A program made the translations under genes and the position numbers. A stretch of 20,487 nucleotides of DNA from a virus, in IMG/VR virus record IMGVR_UViG_3300024518_001705, positions 1 to 20,487 of that record. The stretch is one strand, 5' to 3'. Shown piece by piece: positions 7,920 through 13,899 of the stretch. The notes beneath the pieces are model-generated. The model searched no databases and was not told the DNA's origin. It saw only the letters and a program-made list of their open reading frames with translations. Numbering within the stretch: the stretch's first letter is position 1; each line of letters starts with the position of its first letter.

Positions 7920-8747
7920 ATGAACGTTCATTTTCACGCAACCGCGAAACATCACACCCGGTACATGACGGCGCTTGCCAACGGGCTTGCGCGGCGCGGC
8001 ATTCAATCAACAATCAATAGCGGGTTTCTACCCGCTGACATTCTGTGCGTGTGGGGTTTCCGTAGCATACCGGCAGCGCATCAAGGCCCGGTGCTTCACC
8101 TTGAGGCCGGTTATATCAACGGCACGTCAGGCGATTACGTGCCTGACCGGTTGCGGTTCATTTCAACCAGTTGGAACGGGATGCACGGGCGCGCACAGCA
8201 CACGCCGGTTGGTGAGGTTGGGCGTTGGGTGTCGCTTGGCATCGAGGTGCATCCGTGGCGCACCGGCGGTGATTATGCGCTTGTCATTGGGCAACACCCG
8301 AATGACGGCGCGTGCGTTGGTTATGACCAAGCCAAAACCGTTGACGATTTGGTTGACCGTTCGATGATCCCGGTGAGGTTTCGGGCGCACCCGTTGATTC
8401 AACCGACCGTGCCGCTTGCTGTTGACTTGCGTGACGCGGCGTTGTGCGTGACTTGGAACAGCACCGCCGCCGTTGAGTCTGTGATTGCAGGCGTGCCGAC
8501 CGTGGCGCTTGATGCGGGTTCGATAGCGCGCCCGGTGTGTTCGCACGATATACTTGAACCGCCGGTGCGGTGTGACCGTGTGCCTTGGCTTGCTGACTTG
8601 GCATACCGGCAATGGACTGAGGCGGAATTGGCAAACGGTTTGGCATGGGAGCATTTGCGCAATGACTTGGAAACGCACCAGCGTGGTGACGGCATCAGGA
8701 GAGGAACCGGTATCGGTCGCGGAAATGCGCGACCATCTAACGCTTGA
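7920..8747 (+). CDS. GT-B-like glycosyltransferase / KpsS-like protein
   Basis: 275 residues from the ATG at 7920. An earlier in-frame ATG at 7836 would run deep into the methyltransferase and is rejected. The C-terminal half carries V-R-F-R-A-H-P (152-158) and V-T-W-N-S-T-A-A-V-E-S-V-I-A-G-V-P-T-V (177-195). This is the donor-binding signature (Ser/Thr loop, Glu, G-x-P) shared by capsule KpsS/KpsC-like and other GT-B enzymes. R-Q-W-T-E-A-E-L-A-N-G then W-E-H-L (about 230-246) looks like the natural C-terminal helices. Residues 248-275 are Gly/Arg-rich and are encoded entirely within the overlap with the connector gene, so they are probably not part of the fold. The first 12 bases of the gene form a perfect palindrome. 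Likely function: sugar transfer, substrate unknown. Confidence 0.6.
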   Translation: MNVHFHATAKHHTRYMTALANGLARRGIQSTINSGFLPADILCVWGFRSIPAAHQGPVLHLEAGYINGTSGDYVPDRLRFISTSWNGMHGRAQHTPVGEVGRWVSLGIEVHPWRTGGDYALVIGQHPNDGACVGYDQAKTVDDLVDRSMIPVRFRAHPLIQPTVPLAVDLRDAALCVTWNSTAAVESVIAGVPTVALDAGSIARPVCSHDILEPPVRCDRVPWLADLAYRQWTEAELANGLAWEHLRNDLETHQRGDGIRRGTGIGRGNARPSNA

Positions 8748-9261
8748 GATTGACGCGGATGATGCTTACCTTGAACAACTGATTGCGGCGGCGCGTGGTC
8801 ACGCTGAGAGTTTGACCAACCGCAAAATCATGGACACCGTTGTACAAATGGTGGTGCCAGATTTCCCGATCAAGCAAATTGAATTGCCGTTTGGCGCAAC
8901 CATCAGCGTGACTAGCATCGCGTATGTTGACACGGCAGGCGCAACGCAAACGCTTTTGGGTTCGGCATCACCGGCGGTGTTTCAATCTGACTTGACTGAC
9001 GATGAAGGCGCGGTGCTTTGGCCGCTGAAAGGCACCGATTGGCCCGGCGTTGATACTGATGACATTTCACCGGTCACCGTGACGTGGGTTGCCGGTTATG
9101 GCACTGATTCTGAGGATGTGCCCGCCGCGTTGCGTCACGCAATCAAGTTGCAAGTTGCCGAGTGGTATGAGGCCCGATGGAATGCGGAAGCACCAGCGGG
9201 TTCAACGCCGCTGTTTGAAATGGCGCTTTCACCGTTCAAGGTCATTCGATATGGCGCTTGA
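8662..9261 (+). CDS. head-tail connector, gp6-like
   Basis: 199 residues starting at ATG 8662 with GGGAG at 8647-8651. The upstream extension of this frame to 8554 reads as basic shadow sequence. The N-terminus G-E-E-P-V-S-V-A-E-M-R-D-H-L (13-26) and the helix D-D-A-Y-L-E-Q-L-I-A-A-A-R (33-45) are the standard opening of the HK97 gp6/gene-transfer-agent connector family. V-P-A-A-L-R-H-A-I-K-L-Q-V-A-E-W-Y-E-A-R (153-172) is the matching C-terminal helix. The protein forms the ring below the portal. It overlaps the end of the glycosyltransferase-like gene by 86 bases and the next gene by 11 bases. Confidence 0.88.
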   Translation: MTWKRTSVVTASGEEPVSVAEMRDHLTLEIDADDAYLEQLIAAARGHAESLTNRKIMDTVVQMVVPDFPIKQIELPFGATISVTSIAYVDTAGATQTLLGSASPAVFQSDLTDDEGAVLWPLKGTDWPGVDTDDISPVTVTWVAGYGTDSEDVPAALRHAIKLQVAEWYEARWNAEAPAGSTPLFEMALSPFKVIRYGA

Positions 9262-9640
9262 ACGCCCGGCAGATATTCACCGCCGCATTTCACTGCGCAA
9301 CCGGTTTCAATTCCAGTTGCCACCGACAACGCGTGACTCATTCGGTGAACGGGAAAGCGGCACGTGGGTTTCACAGTTTGAAACGCGCGGCAGATTGCGA
9401 CCGATGCGCGGCACGGTGTTCACCGAGGGTCAATCAATCAACACCGAGTTCACGCACAACATCACGTTGCGGTATCGTGCCGGGGTTCAATCCGGCATGC
9501 GCGCGGTGACTTTGAACGTTGCGGGCAAGGTTGATTCTGCCTCACGCACGTTTGATGTTCGGATTGTTGACGATGTGCAAAGCAAAGCGCGGTGGTTGAC
9601 GCTTCGTTGCGTTGAGATACCGGCAGGCGCGACGGCATAA
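9251..9640 (+). CDS. head closure / head-tail joining protein
   Basis: 129 residues from the ATG at 9251, which overlaps the connector end. The longer frame from 9089 is rejected because its first 54 residues are shadow sequence. Family signs: R-I-S-L-R-N-R-F-Q-F-Q-L near the start, T-R-D-S-F-G-E (27-33), T-W-V-S-Q-F-E-T-R-G-R-L-R-P-M-R-G (38-54), I-T-L-R-Y-R-A-G-V and the final strand R-W-L-T-L-R-C-V-E. This matches the Phage_H_T_join / SPP1 gp16-like stopper that plugs the connector after DNA packaging. Length and position directly after the gp6-like gene fit well. Confidence 0.85.
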   Translation: MALERPADIHRRISLRNRFQFQLPPTTRDSFGERESGTWVSQFETRGRLRPMRGTVFTEGQSINTEFTHNITLRYRAGVQSGMRAVTLNVAGKVDSASRTFDVRIVDDVQSKARWLTLRCVEIPAGATA

Positions 9641-9641
9641 C

Positions 9642-10259
9642 ATGGGCGCGCGGATTGACCGCATTGTTCGGTCAGCACGCCGAGGCACCGGCATTGCGGC
9701 ATCGAGCGCCGCCACCACCGGCATTCCTATCAACGCCGCAAGCCAGATGATTGGCGCAAAGGAACTGAACGATGTGTTGCGCGCGTTACCTGATGCACTG
9801 GCGAAAAACGCACTTGATGCGGTGGCGCGCGCCGGTGCTGTTGAGTTCAAAAAACATGCTGACGTTCGGTTGCAATCCAAGATGACGCGCAGCGTGAGAA
9901 AAACAGACTTGGTGTTGAAAAAAAGCAAGATTGCCAACGCTGAACGCCGGTCTGAGTTTCGCGTTGGGCCGAATGTGAACCGCCCACAACTGCGTTGGTT
10001 GCACGATGGCACTGCGCCGCACGTGATAACCATTCAGCAAGCCGAAGTGCTAGGTACGCCCGCTGAGAACTTTGGTGAAGCGGTTGCGCATCCGGGGCAG
10101 CATAGCCGCCCGTATTTGCGTGAGGCGCTGTTTTCATCCAGTGACGCGGTGAAAAGGGTGATGGCCGAAAAGATGGCACCGGCACTTGCCAAGCAAGCCA
10201 ACAAGTTGTCTGATGAGGCGTACACCGGCAAGTTGCAGGCGAGGCGGCGGCGCAGATGA
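9642..10259 (+). CDS. HK97 gp10-like tail completion protein
   Basis: 205 residues from the ATG at 9642, one base after the previous stop. After a basic, Ala/Ser-rich leader of about 40 residues comes M-I-G-A-K-E-L-N-D-V-L-R-A-L-P-D-A-L-A-K-N (43-63), then the helix A-L-D-A-V-A-R-A-G-A-V-E, the usual signature of the HK97 gp10 family. R-W-L-H-D-G-T-A-P-H-V-I (about 116-127) and a late H-P-G-Q-H-S-R-P-Y-L-R-E-A segment are also family features. It helps join head and tail. It is longer than many members (about 130-150) because of the leader and a basic tail. It ends in an ATGA overlap with the tail terminator gene. Confidence 0.8.
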   Translation: MGARIDRIVRSARRGTGIAASSAATTGIPINAASQMIGAKELNDVLRALPDALAKNALDAVARAGAVEFKKHADVRLQSKMTRSVRKTDLVLKKSKIANAERRSEFRVGPNVNRPQLRWLHDGTAPHVITIQQAEVLGTPAENFGEAVAHPGQHSRPYLREALFSSSDAVKRVMAEKMAPALAKQANKLSDEAYTGKLQARRRRR

Positions 10260-10666
10260 GTACCTTTGAGGAAGCGATTGTGCAACGGCTGGCCGCTGAC
10301 GTTAGCGTTGCGGCGGTGGTTGGCACCCGCATCACGGTTGGCGGGCTTGAGACTGACATTGACCGCCCGTATATCACCGTGCGCCGCCTGGCGACCAACT
10401 ACAGCAACACGGTTGACGGGCGTGACGCGAACACCAACGCGTTGCTTGAAATCATTTCACACGGGCTTTCATTGGCGGTGGCGCACCCGCTGGCATCAGA
10501 TGTGCGTGATTCACTTGAACAGTTTGACGGCACCATTGCCGTTTCGGGCGGTTCCAATGTTCGCATCAGTGGCATTCTAATCACTGACATGCAACAATTT
10601 GAACCGCGCATTGGCTCAAAAACCTACCGGGTGGCGCAGTTCTATTCCGTGTGGGGCGAGGATTAA
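10256..10666 (+). CDS. tail terminator / DUF3168-like protein
   Basis: 136 residues, start coupled by ATGA. F-E-E-A-I-V-Q-R-L-A-A-D (4-15), V-A-A-V-V-G-T-R-I and D-R-P-Y-I-T-V-R-R-L are the opening features of DUF3168-type proteins, which cap the tail tube at the head-proximal end. D-S-L-E-Q-F-D-G and I-L-I-T-D-M-Q-Q-F-E-P (about 107-117) complete the pattern. Length (120-140) and position between the gp10-like gene and the tube gene are standard for siphophages and gene transfer agents. Confidence 0.82.
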   Translation: MSTFEEAIVQRLAADVSVAAVVGTRITVGGLETDIDRPYITVRRLATNYSNTVDGRDANTNALLEIISHGLSLAVAHPLASDVRDSLEQFDGTIAVSGGSNVRISGILITDMQQFEPRIGSKTYRVAQFYSVWGED

Positions 10667-10670
10667 AGTT

Positions 10671-11087
10671 ATGTCAGGAATCAGTTCACAAGGCGTTACG
10701 ATTTCACGCGGCGATGCGGCAAGCCCGGAAGTGTTCACGGTGCTGGCGGCGGTTGCTGATTATTCTGGCCCGAGTGCCGACCAACCGGAACTTGATGTGT
10801 CGGACCTATCAAGCACCGCCAAGGAATTCATCGCGGGCTTGATTGATAACGGTGAGGTCACGTTGTCGCTTCACTGGCAACCTGACAATGCAACGCACGT
10901 GACGATGTTGAGCGACTTTGACGCGGGCACAATCAGCAATTGGCGCGTCACGTGGTCAGACGCGTCACCGGCAAAGACTTGGACGTTCCCGGCGTTCGTC
11001 AAATCGTTTGTGCCGACCGCAAGCGTTGATTCGCCGCTTTCCGGTGATGTGACGCTACGCGTGACGGGTGCAGTGACCAGGGCATAA
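10671..11087 (+). CDS. major tail tube protein, lambda gpV-like
   Basis: 138 residues from ATG 10671, preceded by GAGG at 10659-10662. The opening G-I-S-S-Q-G-V-T-I-S-R-G-D-A-A-S-P-E-V-F (3-22), then the D-V-S-D-L-S-S-T-A-K-E-F-I-A-G-L segment with D-N-G-E-V-T and a late T-W-T-F-P-A-F-V-K-S-F, is the standard pattern of the TTP family (single-domain tube subunit, stacked as hexameric rings). The length is that of an N-terminal domain only, without the extra Ig-like domain of lambda gpV. It lies before the chaperone and tape measure genes, as expected. Confidence 0.88.
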   Translation: MSGISSQGVTISRGDAASPEVFTVLAAVADYSGPSADQPELDVSDLSSTAKEFIAGLIDNGEVTLSLHWQPDNATHVTMLSDFDAGTISNWRVTWSDASPAKTWTFPAFVKSFVPTASVDSPLSGDVTLRVTGAVTRA

Positions 11088-11089
11088 AC

Positions 11090-11452
11090 TTGGAACTGCT
11101 AACACGTGACAAGTTGTTTGCGGCAAAACTGCCGATTGAACGCGTTGATATACCGGCGCTTGATGCATTCGTTTTTGTTCGCGCCATGTCAGCGGTTCAA
11201 AAGGATGCGTATGACATGCAACTTGCGACCGGTGACAAAGCTGTTTCCTTTCGGGCTTTTGTTTTTGTGCGGTGTGCCGTCACTGAGGACGGGCACCGCA
11301 TCTTTTCCAATGACGATGAGGAAAAGGTTGCCAACGAAGTTCCACCCGCGTTGATTGACGCCGTGTTTGATAAGGCGCACGTGCTTGGCGGGCTGACCGC
11401 TGAGGCAGTGGCGACCGCTAAAAAAAACTCGAAACGCCCGAAAGCCGCCTGA
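11090..11452 (+). CDS. tail assembly chaperone (gpG-like, zero-frame product)
   Basis: 120 residues starting with TTG at 11090, two bases after the tube stop, with AGGG at 11079-11082. The next ATG (11187) would remove the conserved N-terminal beta region. The product has the usual gpG character: a short acidic/basic domain (P-I-E-R-V-D-I-P-A-L-D-A-F-V-F-V-R) and helices through 105, ending in a basic A-T-A-K-K-N-S-K-R-P-K. These proteins coat the tape measure during tail assembly and are absent from the virion. The slippery A8-C run near its 3' end makes a -1 fusion with the downstream frame. Confidence 0.82.
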   Translation: MELLTRDKLFAAKLPIERVDIPALDAFVFVRAMSAVQKDAYDMQLATGDKAVSFRAFVFVRCAVTEDGHRIFSNDDEEKVANEVPPALIDAVFDKAHVLGGLTAEAVATAKKNSKRPKAA

Positions 11453-11751
11453 ACTGGCGCATTGCCGTCAGTCTCGGGTACCCGCACCCGGACCTGATGT
11501 TTGAACAGTTGACCGCCATTCAGGCGCGCGAACTGCAAATGTATTTCTGTGCTGAACCGTTCGGTGAGTTGCGCCAGGACATGCGCACGGCGGCGGTGCT
11601 GGAAATGTACTACAACAGCAAACGCCGCAAGGGTGCCAAGGCGCTACAGTTGAGCGATTTTATTCTATACACTGACGTGGCAAAGCGAACCCGCGACAAG
11701 CGCACCGGCGCGAACCTGGCGGCGAGGCTTGACGCGATGAGTGAGGGTTGA
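11090..11751 (+). CDS. tail assembly chaperone -1 frameshift product (gpGT-like)
   Basis: Reading shifts by -1 at the heptamer A-AAA-AAC (11422-11428). The frame then stays open through the zero-frame stop at 11450-11452 to TGA at 11749-11751, giving about 220 residues. The junction reads T-A-K-K-K then L-E-T-P-E-S-R-L-N-W. The T part contains G-Y-P-H-P-D-L-M-F-E-Q-L-T and two helical segments, similar to gpT domains. There is no good ribosome site for an independent start at the internal ATG 11497, and the open frame joins exactly at the slip site. This is the conserved lambda G/GT arrangement between tube and tape measure. The fusion links tape measure to tube during assembly. Slip frequency cannot be judged from sequence. 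Confidence 0.82.
11422..11428 (+). promoter_or_regulatory. -1 ribosomal frameshift slippery site
   Basis: AAAAAAC with zero-frame codons AAA (11423-11425) and AAC (11426-11428); both tRNAs can re-pair with AAA after slipping back one base. It is part of an A8 run (11420-11427). Downstream, CGCC (11446-11449) can pair with GGCG (11456-11459), enclosed by CCCGA (11437-11441) with TCGGG (11474-11478), a possible stimulating structure. The heptamer is a classical slippery sequence; the structure is only a paper prediction. Confidence 0.8.
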
Positions 11752-11755
11752 CGAT

Positions 11756-13462
11756 ATGGCTGAGGACGTTGGTGTATTAGTTGCCCGGCTGACCGCCGAC
11801 ACCAAAGGCTTGCGCGCCGACATGGAAAAGGCGTCAAAGCAACTATCCGGTTCAACCGCAAAGATGAACCGTTCGCTGATGAAAACCGAGCGGCACACCC
11901 GGTCAATGGCGAAAGGGTTCAACACCGCAAACGTTGCGATTGTCGCCTACGCTGCCGCGATGACCGGGCGTTTTATCCGCGCGCAAATTGATGCCGCTGC
12001 CGCCATTCTTGATACCGCTGACAAAGTTGGTGTGCAAGTTGAGGCGTTGCAAGAATTGCGGTTTGCTGGCGCGCAGTACGGCATAACGCAACGCAACACC
12101 GACCTTGCCATTCAACGGTTTTCACGCCGCTTAGGTGAGGCAGCGATTGGCACCGGCGTTTTGAAAAACACCATTGCCGAGTTGAACATTCAGTTGTTCG
12201 ACAGTGAAGGCAAAATGCGTTCTGTTGAGGATGTGTTGGCAGACTATTCAGACAGCATACAAAGCGCCGAGTCACAGCAAGAAGCGTTGCGCCTGGCATT
12301 CCAAGCATTCGATTCCGAGGGTGCCGCTTTTGTCACGGTGATGCGCAACGGTTCGACGGGATTGAAAGCGTTTGCGTCACGGGCGCGTGAACTTGGCATT
12401 GTCATGGATCGTGAAATGATCGAGAAAGCCAAGTTGGCATCTGACCGATTCACAGAACTTTCATTTGTGATGAACCAACAAATGCTTGTTGCGGTCAATG
12501 AAAACGCTGACGCGTTTGTGAAGTTTGGCGAAACCGCAATCATTGCCGTTGAGGGTTTGACCAACGCCACCGGGTTTCTGTTGGGCAAGCTGAATGAGAT
12601 TGGTTTGTTTTGGTCAGCGATTGCAAGCGGTGACGGCAAGATTGCACTTGACCGATTGCGCACACTTTACGGTTTAACATCAGGCGCGGGCAACGGTGGC
12701 GGCACCGTCAGCGGCGTTTTGCCAGGCGTAGGCGGCGGCACAACTAGCAGTGCAGACGGCACCGCCGCCGGTGGCGGGTTGCAAGAAATCGTTTCAACAG
12801 CAACGAAAAAGTTTATGACGTTCGGCACTGAACACGCTGAAATCAATGAGGGTCTTGAGCGTGTGCGTTTGCTCAAGGAACAAATGGAAGAATCAATGAC
12901 GGCGTTGCACATTGCACACGCAACACGCCGCGCCGATGTTTCACGCGCCGAAGCGGAAGAACGCATCACGTCACAACAATCCGTTGTGAACGACACGTTG
13001 ACCGGGCTTGGCTTGCTTGCCCAACATTCAAAGAAAGCGTTCAAGGTTCAGAAAGCGGCAAAGATTGCGCAAGCGGTGATGGCAACGCACGCGGGTGTTG
13101 CCGAGGCGTTGACGTTACCTTACCCGCTGAACTTTGCGGTTGCGGCGGCGGTTGCGTTCAAGGGTGCCGCGCAAATATCTGCAATCAAGTCACAGACGTT
13201 CGGCGGCGGCAGCGGGTTCGCCGGTGTTGGTGGCACAACAGTTGGCACCAATCAAAACCCGGTGGTCACGCAACCGTCAACGGTGCAACCTGGCGATTCA
13301 TTCGGCAACGCGGTTCAGATTGTGTTTCAAGGTGACGTTTTCGGTTGGGATGATTTCATCCGCGAACGGGTAATTTCCGGCATACGCGAGGCGGTTGATG
13401 AACGCGATGTTGTCATCATCGGTGCGGAGTCGCGCCAGGCATCAGAATTGGGCGGTGGTTAG
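11756..13462 (+). CDS. tail tape measure protein
   Basis: 568 residues from ATG 11756, with GAGGG at 11743-11747; the GTG at 11741 in the same frame is the weaker choice. It opens V-G-V-L-V-A-R-L-T-A-D-T-K-G-L-R-A-D-M (5-23), the usual tape-measure start, followed by helical coiled coil, hydrophobic Ala-rich stretches (A-I-V-A-Y-A-A-A-M-T-G, about 61-71) and a Gly-rich hinge (about 314-344). A second helical region follows, with A-M-T-A-T-style repeats of Ala (V-A-A-A-V-A-F-K-G-A-A-Q-I). By the rule of about 0.15 nm per residue the tail would be near 85 nm, short for a siphophage. No peptidase or lytic transglycosylase domain is apparent. It is the longest gene after the chaperone, the expected place. 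Confidence 0.88.
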   Translation: MAEDVGVLVARLTADTKGLRADMEKASKQLSGSTAKMNRSLMKTERHTRSMAKGFNTANVAIVAYAAAMTGRFIRAQIDAAAAILDTADKVGVQVEALQELRFAGAQYGITQRNTDLAIQRFSRRLGEAAIGTGVLKNTIAELNIQLFDSEGKMRSVEDVLADYSDSIQSAESQQEALRLAFQAFDSEGAAFVTVMRNGSTGLKAFASRARELGIVMDREMIEKAKLASDRFTELSFVMNQQMLVAVNENADAFVKFGETAIIAVEGLTNATGFLLGKLNEIGLFWSAIASGDGKIALDRLRTLYGLTSGAGNGGGTVSGVLPGVGGGTTSSADGTAAGGGLQEIVSTATKKFMTFGTEHAEINEGLERVRLLKEQMEESMTALHIAHATRRADVSRAEAEERITSQQSVVNDTLTGLGLLAQHSKKAFKVQKAAKIAQAVMATHAGVAEALTLPYPLNFAVAAAVAFKGAAQISAIKSQTFGGGSGFAGVGGTTVGTNQNPVVTQPSTVQPGDSFGNAVQIVFQGDVFGWDDFIRERVISGIREAVDERDVVIIGAESRQASELGGG

Positions 13463-13464
13463 AT

Positions 13465-13899
13465 ATGGCAGTTGCATCATACTTGGCAAAGCGATCATTC
13501 ACCGGCGGCGCGGTGCTTGATGACCCGATTGTGAAAAACCTGACGTTGGCTGACATGGAACCGTCACGCAGCGTTGATAGAACGGACGCGAAAAGCATTG
13601 GCGGGCAGCGCGAAACAATCTACGACTTTGCCGAAAATCATTGGCAGTGTTCGTTCAAGCCCGTTGTGGTTGGCACCACCGCTGAACTTGAGTTGCTAAT
13701 GTTTTTGAATTCGATTGAATCGGGGCAAGTGTTTTCATTTGCACCGTATTCGGAAAGCACAGATTCACCGATTGGTTATACCAATGTGGTTATTGAGTCG
13801 AACGGTTGGCATGCGTCACGCGTGATGAAAGTTGGCGGTGCCACGCGCGGTGCGTCTGACTATCTGCAATACTCATTCACGTTGGTTGAACACCCGTGA
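13465..13899 (+). CDS. putative distal tail protein
   Basis: 144 residues, two bases after the tape measure. It starts M-A-V-A-S-Y-L-A-K-R-S-F-T-G-G-A and looks beta-rich. Middle: E-L-E-L-L-M-F-L-N-S-I-E-S-G-Q-V-F-S-F-A-P-Y (about 72-93), which resembles strands of small tail-tip proteins. The C-terminus ends Y-S-F-T-L-V-E-H-P, similar to the minor-tail/Dit-like proteins that end in a final strand. It would form the ring between the tube end and the hub. The assignment relies on position between tape measure and hub and on fold impression, not a clear motif. Its GTGA end couples it to the hub gene. Confidence 0.5.
   Translation: MAVASYLAKRSFTGGAVLDDPIVKNLTLADMEPSRSVDRTDAKSIGGQRETIYDFAENHWQCSFKPVVVGTTAELELLMFLNSIESGQVFSFAPYSESTDSPIGYTNVVIESNGWHASRVMKVGGATRGASDYLQYSFTLVEHP

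Noticed and set aside
8019-8036. 7-bp hairpin AGCGGGT-TTCT-ACCCGCT inside the glycosyltransferase-like gene
   Set aside because: A stem of this size is expected about once per loop length in 20 kb, and nothing nearby gives it a role.
8554-8661. Longer start for the connector gene
   Set aside because: The extension is Cys/Trp/Arg-rich shadow sequence of the glycosyltransferase-like gene; known connectors begin near the chosen ATG.
9913-9926. A7 run in the gp10-like gene as a second frameshift site
   Set aside because: Its codons (AAA-AAA-AGC) do not form a proper slippery heptamer and no useful frame follows.
11497-11751. Independent gene starting at ATG 11497
   Set aside because: The frame is open upstream to the slippery site and no ribosome site was seen; better explained as the T part of a frameshift product.
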